A DNA stretch of 64,000 nucleotides, from contig BLAL01000017.1 of the NCBI GenBank assembly GCA_015698045.1, positions 654,991-718,990 of the forward strand. The letters are read 5' to 3'. The notes beneath the pieces were generated by a model. The model ran no database searches. It was given only the letters and a program-made list of their open reading frames with translations, and was not told where the DNA came from. This DNA is from Rhizophagus clarus. Lineage: Eukaryota; Glomeromycota; Glomeromycetes; Glomerales; Glomeraceae. How positions within the stretch are numbered: position 1 is the stretch's first letter; each line of letters opens with the position of its first letter. The position numbers were made by a program, and so were the translations under genes. Of this stretch, positions 33,201-45,037 are shown in pieces.

Positions 33201-34277
33201 CTGCTTATGAAGCTTATATATATACTTTTTTTGTATCTCATAATCATGAATCAAACTTAAATTCGCAATTTCCCGATTATTCTAATTGTAGTAAAATTGT
33301 ATTTTTAGCGATATGATAATAATTATATTAATTTAATCTACAATTATTATGATTAATCAATTTGATTTTTATTGCTTAATAAAATTAAAAAATTAGAGTT
33401 AAAAAGTGTGTGGAAAAAAAAATGCTTGTATGAAGACGTGCGAAAAAAAGAGTTAGCATAATAATAATTGTAACAAATTAATTTTCAATTATTATGATTA
33501 ATCAATTTTAAACGATATATAAATTTTGCACTTAAATTTTAATTATTAGATTAATCAATTTTAAATCGATATATTTAAATTTTGCATTAACATTTTAATC
33601 GATGTGATTCTTCAATCATTATACACAGTTTATCAATTAAATAATACTTGAATTGTATACAATTTCAATTCTTCTCCTGAATTCTACGTTAATAATTTCA
33701 ATTAATAAATTGACAACAACCAATATCATACTTTCGATACATACTGATAGCAACTTTTGATACTACATTAAAGAAAATGATATAGCAATGCTTACATTGT
33801 TCCCAAACCTTTTTGACTCCATACGCTTTAAAACATCATATTTCTAAAAAACATCAATGTATTAACGAAGGTGAAGTTAAAGCTTCTCGTACGAACATAC
33901 CATATGAAGAACCCTGTCTTTGGGACGATGATTTACCATTATGATTTACCAACTGAGGACCAAATGGTAAGGGTTCGTATTGGAAATAATTATAACTCAG
34001 AACACTAAGATCACATGAAAATTTATTTTATAATTAAGAGAGGCTCGAAAATATACTAAATAAGGATAGAAAGATTATTTCTTTTTTTTATTGAGATTTT
34101 ATTTTTGTTGTTCTATTCTAATTTGATAAGAGTATATTAGGATTAGTTAAAATTTTGTAAGTATGAGAAACCAAAGACCAGAAGATTTTTAATAAGTAGA
34201 TTAATTAATTAGTTTATTCGCTTAAACTATTTAGTAGCGTGTATAATAAATCAATTAATAAAGTCGACAATTTAATG
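33201..34277. other. Gene-free A+T-rich stretch
   Basis: Nothing recognisable apart from duplicated ATTATTATGATTAATCAATTT-like segments near 33,340 and 33,490. Confidence 0.4.
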
Positions 34278-35096
34278 CTAATCAAAATAACTAGGAATAT
34301 TGATATTCAGAGCTTTTAATATTATTTTTGAACAATTCATGTTATAATTTATATCTTCAATATTAAGTGAATCTAAATTAATGTTAGAAGCAATGAACGT
34401 ATTAATTTTATCTTCGCTATTTCCACCATGTTTATTCTCAATTCCTCCATGATCAGTCATTAACAATATTAAAGGATTTTCATATTTCTCAAAGATTGAT
34501 TCTGTAATAGTTCCTATATAATTAACTGTTTCTTTTAATTTTTTTTTGTATTCATTTGAATTAAAATCATACAAATGACCGACCTCATCAAGATCAACTA
34601 AATGAATAAATAAAAATTTTAAATCATTTATGTTATAGATATAATTTATTACGTTTTGGACCAAATATGAATCGTAAATTGGTTTTTTTAATATATAGTG
34701 ATTGAAATACATCCAATATTTTGATAGAAAATTCTCATTTAGTAATGGAGCATATCTGTCGATAGTTAATTCTGGCTCTATCATGCCTGTTATAATCGGT
34801 TCCCATGAAACGAACGCAGCAGATTTATAAATTTTATATGATTCTAATATAATTTTAAACAAACTTGGATATTCCTCATTATTATAAGGAATGTCAAGAT
34901 TTTTAAGCTTTAACTTATGCTTATCAGGTCAAACTCCAGTTAAAATAGACCCCCAATTTTGGGCACTATTGGACGGAATTACAGAATTAACATTATAAAT
35001 AGTCCTGTTTTTAGATAAATTGTTTATATTTGAATAGGATTGATTGATAAATCTTCCAAGACCGTCAATTGCTATTATAATGGTAACTTGAAACAT
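34278..35096 (-). pseudogene. Alkaline-phosphatase-superfamily phosphodiesterase-like protein, single in-frame TGA
   Basis: ATG at 35,096; 273 codons to the stop at 34,278, with one TGA at 34,929-34,931. The N-terminus IIIAIDGLGRFINQS holds the first metal-binding Asp. NSVIPSNSAQNWGSILTGV carries the probable Ser nucleophile region. The TGA falls right after LTGV and is followed by PDKHKL, where this superfamily usually reads P-x-x-H. Later blocks FLFIHLVDLDEVGHLYDF (Asp and His metal ligands) and LLMTDHGGIENKHGG (Asp-His, His) are all present. The family hydrolyses phosphodiester or pyrophosphate bonds; the substrate cannot be told. The protein is short, near a minimal catalytic core, and has no clear signal peptide. 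One base change separates it from an open frame, so read-through or a sequencing error cannot be excluded. Confidence 0.75.
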
Positions 35097-36742
35097 GATT
35101 TGAAATCTAATAAATTTAAATCAATCAATTATTACTTAAATAAACTTTTGCATATATATCAATATATTTAATACAAAGTAAAATCAAATTGTATCTTTAA
35201 TTAATTAATCATGTATTTGACAAAACGATTGTATTGTATTTTTGTTTACAAATTTAACAATAGTATTACATATTTTTTGTGTAAGCGATAACGTATTGTT
35301 ATATAGTGTATTCATAATAAATAGAGTTATAGTTAATTAGTAATAACATGGAATAATTTTTTATTTTATTTAGTTATCATTTATTAGTAATAGCTAACTT
35401 CCAAGTTGGCCTTTTTAATTACTGTATTTAATTATCTTACAACCGTTCAACACAATTAAGCTGATCTAACATTAGGTCATGCGAAAGTTGAAAGTATACT
35501 TAAAATTTAATGTATTGAAATTAAGTAATATAACAGTCAATCCTATTTTCAAAATCTAAGCTCTTAAGCTGATTCTTTCATGATAGAAATATAAGTTAAA
35601 TTGCTTGCACTGATTAAGAAATGAATTTGATTTATTTGTAAACAGGTGTGATGGCATTTTAATGTATTAGACTATTTATCATTTATTAAATCATTTATTA
35701 TAAAGTTTATAAATAATCGCTTATGGTCATTTTTTCCAAATAAAAGTAAATTAAATGCGACTATGATTTTTTTTATGGGTCATTAACTTAGTGTTTTCAT
35801 ACTTTGTGACATAATCTCATAGTATCTTACTGTATATTGTAATTAAAAATATGTATTTAAAAACAATTTAAATTCGATTTTTATAAACTGTATTAAGTAA
35901 ATTAAATACTGACCTTAAACTTTTATGATAAACTATTTTAAGATGCGTTTTTTTAAATTTGTTTCACAATCCTTTATCTCGTTTGGCTATTTAATATAAT
36001 GGAAATAAATAATAAATATTGCTAAAGCTGTAAAAAATAAGATAAAAATGACTATTTCTATATCATCCTGAAAGAAATATTTTATGATTCGGCGTTCTCA
36101 TTTAGATGTGATTTTGAAGCATAAATTTCTTTTAAAGGAAGTTTCAGTTTACTTCATTAAATGAAAGAATGATTATTAGTTTAAATTATTTTGTTTATTT
36201 ATCAAATTGCCAATTATAAAGTAGATAATTGCTATTCACACTATTCATACAGTAAGTTATAATTATCGTATACTTGATATTAATTTATTGTGTCAAATTA
36301 GTCATCTGATTATCTGTAAAGTTAGAAGAAATATTTCTTTTCATATTAAACTCACCCTTATTCAAATCAATATAATAGGAATTACAAACATAGTTATACT
36401 TGAATGATTTGTCTTTCCAAATGTCATATTATTAGATACTTTAAATAACAATGTATTAAACGTATTAATTTTTAGTAGCTATTACTTTAGTATTAGCAAG
36501 TTACTTACTTTAGTTTAGCCGTAAATCTTCAATTCATGAAAATCATCTGTATTTATTGATACACAATTAATGCATACTGTGATTGTATTTACTAACATAT
36601 ACTGTAATTATGTATTTACTAACGTATACTGTAATTATATATTTACTAACAAAATCACTAAATTTATTAATAAATTTTCTAACAAACAGAAAAATTATTT
36701 AAATACTGATATCCTATAAGTAACTATAAATAATGATTGTGA
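35097..36742. other. Gene-free A+T-rich stretch
   Basis: About 1.6 kb without a supported gene or repeat array, other than three short TACTGTAATTATATATTTACTAAC-like repeats at 36,570-36,655. Confidence 0.4.
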
Positions 36743-37670
36743 ATGTTCTTATTTAATATCATGGATTTATCAATTGTCAAACCTTTCACAAATCAATTCT
36801 CTCAATCCCAAATACAATCGATCCTCACTGCATGGCTTCCCACAAAAATTTCACCATATCTTACGGGAATATTAATGGTTGATATGTATGCTATTAGTGT
36901 TATTGCTACTGGCCTCACTACTCTAGCATACTTAGCATATTCACTATTAATTAAATTAATGGTTGGAAAGTTTAATTCAAAAACTCTTATTACTTTACAA
37001 ATAGATCATTATAGCATAGGTACTTACAACGAGCGAAATAAAAATATAATGCACGAAGCTTTGTCATGGCTTATTTCAGAACAGACCAAAAATTATGATA
37101 AAGGATCATATGTTTTGAACATGTCTAATAATATTAATAATAAAAATATAAATGCTATTCCCCACTTTAATATATTACCGATGAACAATCATGATATAGA
37201 TATTACTTATAAAGATGTTAATTTTAAGATAAAATACAAGATTCCAGAAAATAGTAACAATACAAGCATTAAAAATAATGGGCCTTGTAATTATAATGTC
37301 CAATACAAACCATTTGATATTGAGAAGCCTTCAATTTATTTATCAGTGCAAGAATCAAATACTTGTGTAAAAGATATAACTACACTTTTAAACGATATTA
37401 CACTGGAATATTTAGAATTTATTAAAAACTACAACGGACATTATAAATACGAAAATAATCAAGCACGTTAGATGCAAATACACAATTAACATCATGCAGA
37501 TGATTAGACAGTATTGCTTTGGAAGAAAAAAATGAAAAACTTTTGCAAAAGAAATAGAAACTTTTATTAACAATAAATTATTTTATGAAAAAATAGGTAT
37601 TCCTTACAGAAGAGGGATTCTTTTATTTGGAAAGCCAGGAACAGGAAAAACTAGCTTAATAAACGCGATA

Positions 37671-40323
37671 CAGTACACCCTTACTATAGCGAATTTTTTT
37701 ATAGCGAATAACTTACTATAACGAAGAAAAGTACGGGTACATATTTTTTAATAATTAAAAATTCTTATTATACCGAATTTTAAAGTAAAAATTCTCTAAC
37801 TCGTAATACGAATTTAAATGTTAAGACAATTATAATAAAATGACCCTTCATATAGCGAAGAATTTTGCTATACCGAATTTTTAAAATGTTACACAATAAT
37901 TTAGCGAATTTTTGATCACATGAAATTTTATTTGAACAATTCGAACAATTCGAATTTGCCTTTAAAGGTTAGAATTTTTGTGATTAAAGTTAAAAAGGAA
38001 AATTATCATAAACAAGATCATGATTTATTTTTATTATAATACGGCAAATATAACCTTGATCAGTTAGTTCTTTTTTTTACACGTCACTATGCCCAAAACT
38101 AAAAGTGCACTAAATAAATATTCCCAAGCAAAAGGTAAAGATAAAATGAGAACTTTACCGAAAAGAGCATCTTTAACTATTGCCCAAAAGCATGAAATAT
38201 GTTATAAAAAAATCAACGAACCTTATATAAAAAATAAAGAACTTGCGGAACTATATAATGTTAGTGAAAGATGCATTAGTGATACGTTAAAAAAATCACA
38301 AAAATGGCTTGAAATTGACCCTCAAGCACCCGAAGCCCAAGGGAAAAGACAAAATAAGTTGAATTTTCCAGAAATTGAAGAAGCTCTTACATTATGGGTA
38401 TTGAAGGCTCTAGAAAATGGTGTTGATATTAGTGATCAGGTTTTACATGAAAAAGCTATAGCATTTGCTTCTCTATATAAAGTTGAAAATTTTAAAGGAA
38501 GTAATGGTTGGATTGGTGGATTTAAAAAAAGACATAATCTTTCTTGCTATTTAAAACAAGGAGAAGCTGCAAGCGCACCTCTTGATAAACTTGATGAATT
38601 CAGAAAAAACCTTCAAGATTTGATTCGTAATTATAGTCTTGAAGATGTTTTCAATTGCGATGAAACTGGTTTGTATTGGAAAATGGAACCCAAAAGGACG
38701 ATCTCCAATAAACCTGTATCTGGAAAAAAACAATCTAAAGATCGGGTAACAATTCTCCTTTGTTCTAATGCAACTGGTACTGAAAAGCTCAAACCAGTAT
38801 TCATTCACAAATATAAAAATCCTCGTCCTTTAAAGAATTTATCCAAAACATCTTTACCAGTAGAATATTATTGGAATTCAACAGCTTGGATGCAAGTTTC
38901 TATTTGGAATGATTGGATTCGTAAGTTTGATGCACAAATGAGATTAAAAGGAAGAAATATTCTTCTTCTTATAGACAATGCTCCTGTCCATGCTTTATAT
39001 GAAGGTGTGGAATTGACCAATATAAAAATTGAATTTTTGCCTCCTAACACAACTGCACACTTACAACCATGCGACAAGGGTATTATAAATAGCTTTAAGG
39101 TACTAAAATTTCAATATAATTTTAATAATTAAGAAATTCTAACTTACAATATTTGATTTTGCAGGCACAATATCAAAAATTGCTCCTTCAAAATCGTATC
39201 AAGGCTTTTGACTTTCAACAATTAACAGGAAATAGTAAATCTCCAATCAATATCAAAAAAGCTATTAAATATGTTGTGTCAGCCTGGGATAGAGTTCTTC
39301 CTAAAACTATATTTAACTGCTGGAATAAAACGGGAATTTTGCCAGATGATACGAATTCTTATAACGAAATTGAAGAGAATAGGCATAATGAGACAGAAGA
39401 AAATGAATATAGAGAAATTCAAGATTTAATCAATAAGCTTGAGTATACACACCCTCTTACTGCTGAAGAATACATTAGATTAGACCAGGAAAATGAAATT
39501 GCCGGTATACCCCCATCTGAAGAGCAGATTGTTGCTATTCTTAAAGAAAATAATACTATGTCTGATGATGAAGGTGATAAAGATATTATTTCAGTAACGA
39601 GTTCTGAGGCCTTAATTGCATTTGATACAATTTTTAACTATGTAGAGCAAAATGATAGTCAAGATATTTTTGATAAAAGTGCATTAAAGGTAATGAAAAA
39701 AATTAGAAAAATTGTTTATAGAAATAATTTTTTTTCTAAAAAACAATCAAGTTTAGATTTATTCGTTACAGATAAAGGTAGTAAACTCAAGCCAAATAAC
39801 ACTGCTATTGATCCAGTTGATAATAATACTATGAACAGGGAAAGGGAAGGCGATAATAATATTATTGATATTGAAAATTTTGATTTTGAAGCTTTGTATT
39901 TTAATGAGTTTGATTTTTATAATTATGAAGAAGACCAAGGTTTTATTGAATATCAAATCGATGAGAATAGTCTTTATAAATGATGTACGACAGTATTACA
40001 GTACTCGTATCATACTCAATTAAGTAATAGTCATTGAGTAACAAAAATATAAAAAGTATTTGTATGTGAGTTCATAATAAATAACAAAGAACACTCGTTA
40101 ATTGAATATAATTGGTTTTGTTTTATTGTTTTTTTATCTTTATTACCAAATAAATTTGGTTTGTATTTAATAATAGTGCAATAATGCATTTATCACGTGA
40201 TTATATGATTTTTTTGATATAACAAAAATCTTATGTTTATTCGTTATACACTATAACGAATTTTCTTACTATAACGAATTTTGATCTTCAGCCCACAAGA
40301 TTCGCTATAGTAAGGGTGAACTG
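37671..40323 (+). mobile_element. Tigger/pogo-type Tc1-mariner transposon, apparently complete
   Basis: Inverted termini read CAGTACACCCTTACTATAGC (left) and CAGTTCACCCTTACTATAGC (right, reverse strand). They are flanked by TA at 37,669-37,670 and 40,324-40,325. Subterminal repeats of TTACTATAACGAA and CTATACCGAATTTT occur at both ends. Removing the element and one TA rejoins the AAA ATPase frame. The element is 2,653 bp and contains one two-exon transposase gene with no disabling change seen, so it may be recent and autonomous. Confidence 0.92.
38089..39983 (+). CDS. Tigger/pogo transposase (CENP-B-type HTH plus DDE_1 domain), two exons
   Basis: Exon 1 is 38,089-39,099 and exon 2 is 39,165-39,983, joined in phase across a 65-bp GT-AG intron; about 609 residues. 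The N-terminus has two helix-turn-helix blocks (LTIAQKHEICYKKINEPYIK; NGWIGGFKKRHNLSCYLKQG), as in CENP-B/pogo proteins, for terminal-repeat binding. The catalytic triad is VFNCDETGLYWKM, ILLLIDNAPVHA and PPNTTAHLQPCDKGIINSFK, giving D, D, D. After the intron the last catalytic helix continues (QYQKLLLQNRIKAFDF), then AWDRVLPKTIFNCWNKTGI and an acidic C-terminus. The intron falls just after the third Asp region; without splicing the protein would stop within ten residues. Confidence 0.92.
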
Positions 40324-40381
40324 TATCTTCTTATTTATCACATGACATTTATCATTTAAACATCAAAATGATTAAAGACGA

Positions 40382-40573
40382 TTATGAATTAAACGCTTTA
40401 TTCAGTTCAGTGCCTCGATTCTTAAGGAATTCTAATTGTTTCTTCATCCAATCTTCTTTTGATTCAAATTCGAGTTTACCTCTTACATATCCTCCAGTTT
40501 TAATTTCAGTAAAATCACAATCTTTCATTATAAATGCTCTTTTATCAGCTTTCTTTATACTATCAATACTCAT
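40382..40573 (-). CDS. Short unrecognised protein fragment
   Basis: A 63-codon leftward frame: KKADKRAFIMKDCDFTEIKT, then GGYVRGKLEFESKEDWMKKQ. The composition looks like real coding sequence, but no family is recognised. Its end overlaps the last recognisable piece of the BCS1-like relic on the other strand, so the BCS1 truncation point may be a junction with this fragment. Confidence 0.25.
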   Translation of the reverse strand: MSIDSIKKADKRAFIMKDCDFTEIKTGGYVRGKLEFESKEDWMKKQLEFLKNRGTELNKAFNS

Positions 40574-40599
40574 AGTACATTCACAATCTAATTTGATTT

Positions 40600-42600
40600 T
40601 TTACTCAAAATTCCAACGCTAATTGTAATTTTGAAAATTGTTAGTTTATCACGTTTTAATATAAGTGAATAGGCCACTGGCTCCGGAAAAAAATGAAATT
40701 TCATCAAATACATAAAATCACGTAACTTATTTTTATGTATTATCTTTACGTTAAAACAAAAAAGTATACGCAATACTTATGTTTCGCTAATAGCAAAACA
40801 GGTTCTGCTGAACCATTAACAAAATATAAATATCTATTACACTAACATTTTACTTAATGAAAATCATTTTTAAGCAATTTTTTTCATTTAAAAACAGAAA
40901 TATGTTATTAAAATTTAAATAAAAATGAATGATAGGTGGCATCATGGCGATGTAAAACTTCGTATCGTGTTCACTAATTGGAACAAAGTTTTCATCAATA
41001 AATAATTGAATAAAGATTAATACTATTATTGAATGCAGGTGAAATAAAATCAATTTGGATAATTAAACAAATTTTATGAAAACCATCATATTTATAGCCA
41101 TTTATGTTTCAATAATTTAATAAAACATAATCCATTAAAATTATCTTAATTCTTTTATACAAAAATTGTCACAATTCAAGAATTTAGTAAACCATATTAT
41201 CCGGAGTTCATAAAATGATAAAACGTACTCCTATATTTATTAATAAGGATTATAAAATCAATTAACCAAAATAGAATATTCACAATCTGAACAAATCCAT
41301 TTTTTTTCTTTCTCATCGATATAATTAAATACATTATCTTTTTGTCTATATTCCTTACATTTACAAATAATATCAGAAGCAATTTGAACTACAAATAACA
41401 AAAGATATTATTTATTTATACTGAAATTCTAATGAAAATAATTTCTTATATATCACATCTTGTACAATTGAAGAACATTTGATGCAATTCCAATTTTTAA
41501 AGAGTAATTATATTCAAAAATTCTTTCTTTCTCCTCAAAGTTATCGCAGAAACATCTGATTTTAATTGAAACCCCTCGAACTAAAATAAAAATATACTTA
41601 GCAACTTGTAATTATCAATTAAAAAATGATAATTACCTTCTCTTTTTAAATTATACTTTTTGATATTTAATTTCATCAACATCTTTTTGATAAAAAATTT
41701 TTTTTTATCAAAACTCCAAATAATTGCTCTTACTCTTTTCTTACTAAACCTTTTCTTGCAACATTTGTAATATTCACATTCATAACAATATTTGAGTAAA
41801 CAATAGGGTGACAATTGCAATAAACTGAATAACTACAAAAAACAAAAAATTTTAATTAATGAAGTTTGTTAAAAAAATAAAATGTGATATACCTGTTTCT
41901 ATTAATACAATTTTGTCAGAATCAATTTCAAGCAAATATTCTTAATTTAGATTCAAAATAATTGATTTTTTTCATTATTGAAAAAAGATTATACTAAAAT
42001 ATTTGAAATATTTTCTCGCGTTAAAATTATGGAAAACATGATTTAGAAAATAAATACTTAATTGAGATATGAAAGCCATAAAATTAATTCATATCTGATA
42101 TGTTTTGTATTAAAATATTCCATCCTTAAGTAAAAAATAATTTGATTTTATTATCGTATATGAGTAATAGTAATATCAGAAAATAAGAAAATTTATTCAA
42201 ACCCTATCATTGCACATCTAATAAATATAAAAAAGAAAAACCTATTGATGAAGAATAACTAAGATTGTGTGCTTATTTATATTCTATTTCTAAATTTTCT
42301 TATAGAACAAATTTTACTCAATCTTGACTTAATATTATATTATGCTCTTTTTATTAAGTTTTTTAGAATAGAAATCAAATTTTATCACACAAATCCATAT
42401 AAAAGTAGTCAGATAACGCAATATTATTATAACTATTTAAGCATTTTCGTTAAAATAAATTGTTATAAACATTTCTATATCTAACTTGAATATATAGACA
42501 AATTATCTCTTAAATTTTTCAAAGATTTCTAAAAAAATCTATCTGTATAAAATTACGAGTTTGTGAAAAACTAATAATAATACAAATATATTTACATGGC
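40600..42600. other. A+T-rich stretch with Cys-rich coding relics on the minus strand
   Basis: Mostly non-coding. Two short leftward segments are Cys-rich: CLLKYCYECEYYKCCKKRFS near 41,810-41,750, and a second frame near 41,370-41,280 with CKCKEYRQKDNVFNYIDEKE followed by WICSDCEYS. They may be decayed exons of one zinc-binding protein together with the relic at 42.7-43.2 kb, but no gene model can be defended. Confidence 0.25.
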
Positions 42601-42659
42601 TAGTTACACCTCTCAGCCTGCTCGTAGAGCCGTTCAATATAATATAATAACATACAAAA

Positions 42660-43170
42660 AGAAAGTAACGTGTAATTAAAGCATTGATAGAATCACCAGT
42701 ATTTTCATTAAACAACATATTTTCACTAATAATCCAATATCTCTTATTTCAATCCATGCTGAGGGTTTTTCTTTTTGGGCTGAATTATTATCCCAAGCTT
42801 CTTTCATAAACAATAATATATGATTGAGATCAAGTGAAATATTAACAGGACGGCCTCAAGATCCAGTAATATTGAGAAAATTTTCATTCCAAAATTTTGA
42901 TTGATTTTTTCCTTTTCTTAATATGATAACAGATATTGTTTTTTTTATTATTTTCAGCTCTGAATCTGAATCTCCAGGATTACTACTATTTTGTATTTGT
43001 AATGATGAGAAAGATAATGATAGACTAATTTCAATAGAAGATAAAGGGAAAGCAGACTTGTGAAATACAGTAAAGTGATCACAATATTTACACTTTAACT
43101 TGTCATTAGTCCCAGTAACAAAAGCTTAACAACTGCAAGCAACTCCATCCTGTTGACAGGCTCCTTATTG
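42660..43170 (-). pseudogene. Decayed unrecognised gene with a CxC...CxxC segment
   Basis: A leftward frame reads QDGVACSC, stop, AFVTGTNDKLKCKYCDHFTV, then further on LRKGKNQSKFWNENFLNIT, stop, and VNISLDLNHILLFMKEAWDN. Two stops interrupt it. The Cys pattern suggests a zinc-binding or BED-like protein of a transposon, but no family match is claimed. Confidence 0.3.
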
Positions 43171-44034
43171 TGATGTTTAAGTATTTTGATGCGGAGAAGA
43201 GAAACCTGTATGAAGTGCATTATAATAATTATAATAGAAACAAATATATTAAATGTAAAAAATCATCTATATAGCAATTAAGTAATCTCTACTGCAATGA
43301 CTAAAATTAACATCATTATCAAGCAAATAATTCAATATACAATTCAAAATCTATGAAAAAAGTAAAAAAGAAATAATTAAACATCAATTGAAATTTAAAT
43401 TAATCAACCGTTTGCAAGTTTTTATCTAACAGTACATTAGTGTAAAATAAAATAAGTTTAACACAATAAAAAAAAAATAAATTAACTTGAAAAACTATAT
43501 AAAACCTCCAATGAAGCTGCTAGTCACAATGTTCCTATAACAGGCTTAAGAGCTGTCTATTCGATCATAAAAGAAGAAAAAGAAAAGTTAACATTCTGTA
43601 TTTTAAGCATTGATACAAGCTCAATCACGTGATCAACCGGTTTTTAATCCGATGCTATATCTAGTGAATTATGATTGTATTAGAGCTGAAAATCCTATTA
43701 TAGATAAAGTAACAGTCATTCCTTCAGGATAATAAAAAAAAGAACTTTTATAAGTTGGAAGTTCTTTTAATGGCTTTCAAAATCAAGCTGAAATGACTCT
43801 GAACTGACTCCAAACTAATCGGTTAAAAAAAAAAGATTGGCATCAAAATTATGTTGATTGAAAACCAATCAAAATTTTTTTGATTGATCTTAATCACATG
43901 GTCTACCTATGTCTTAATTTTGACGAAAGTAGCTGATATATTGCTTAATGGGTATTTTTGGTTAAGTCGATAACAATAAATAAATAAATAAATATTGCTT
44001 AATGGGTGTTCATTTATTCGTTTATTCCAAATGC

Positions 44035-44243
44035 TCACAACCCTAGCCATGGCGAAAAAAAGTGGCAGACACATCCACATTTTACTGTTTATTATTTATC
44101 TGAGGGACAGTTTTTTTCGAGTAGGTGAAATACTATTTGTCACACATTATTCGTCACACTATATTTTCACGTGTTAGTGCATAACTCCGTAATGCGGGCT
44201 AAATGTCACGTGACTGCCACTTTTTTTGCCATGGCTAGGGTAC
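44035..44243. mobile_element. MITE-like element of about 209 bp with a 10-bp flanking repeat
   Basis: Inverted ends CCCTAGCCATGGC(G)AAAAAAAGTGGCAG at 44,041 and its complement ending at 44,240. The 10-bp TTCCAAATGC occurs on both sides (44,025-44,034 and 44,244-44,253), compatible with a target duplication of the MULE size class. The few bases between the duplication and the palindromic ends differ, so exact ends are uncertain. Non-coding. Confidence 0.6.
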
Positions 44244-45037
44244 TTCCAAATGCCTGTATGTCGTCATATGAAATAAATAAATAAATTGCTTAATGGGAGT
44301 CAATTGCGAGCCAATGAAGAACCGAAATGGTACCGACGAGCCGATTCCCATCCCTAATTTTTTTTTGTATAACGTCATGAACTTTATTAAATGAAAATTG
44401 TGGAGCTATAACTATTACATTATATTCCAGCCAAAACAAATAAATTCAGCTAACTGAAGTACCACCAGTTCTGCCGGGTCCCATCCCTAATTTATTTATT
44501 TATTTATTTATTAATGTTAAGACTTAGTGGTCACAAAATTTAAAAGGAAAGCTACACCCTGAAGTCAGGACGTGAAAAGCTAACTACTCAAAATAATGTA
44601 AAACCCCTAATGGAGCTCCTAGCCATAATGTTAATATAGAAGGCCATGGGCAACTAGTCTAGTGAACCAGGAAAAAGACAAAAAAAAAGAAGAAAAATAT
44701 GTATATAAAGAGAAATCTATATTAATAAAATTATTGAAAACAAATAAAGAACTAATACTAGCCCCTCTGTATAAGTAATTAGAGCTTAAACTATATATGT
44801 ACGGTCTTTTGTCCAACGGAATAATATGTGATCATAAGCCCATCTTCGTATAATGTGACCATTACTTACTGTACTATAATAGTAAATGATCTTCAAGTAT
44901 CAACCTAGGTTTGATACTCAAATATCATTACTATTCTTGGACTATTTATTTATTCTACGTATTTAAATTTGGCAAACAATATTTTTTGAATGTTATAAAT
45001 GCACATACGAAGCGCAACAAATTTTCAATAAAACAAA
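44244..45037. other. Non-coding stretch with a TTTA microsatellite
   Basis: A (TTTA)n run lies at about 44,490-44,513 and another AAAT run near 44,270. The phrase CCCATCCCTAATTT occurs twice (44,347 and 44,482). No gene seen. Confidence 0.45.

Larger units (their letters stand above)
36743..40420 (+). pseudogene. BCS1-like AAA ATPase gene, split by a Tigger-type transposon and truncated
   Basis: The first frame (36,743-37,471; likely start at the internal ATG at 36,761) has a membrane segment GILMVDMYAISVIATGLTTL and a BCS1_N-like soluble part. After a frameshift near 37,470 and a TGA near 37,530, the AAA core begins: GIPYRRGILLFGKPGTGKTS with Walker A GKPGTGKTS. At 37,671 a transposon interrupts the gene. 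The frame resumes at 40,324 (SSYLSHDIYHLN; DDYELNALFSSVP) and the similarity ends near 40,420. BCS1 proteins are mitochondrial inner-membrane AAA chaperones that insert Rieske proteins; Rhizophagus may have related paralogues of other roles. Walker B and all downstream parts are missing, so this is a relic. Confidence 0.7.
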
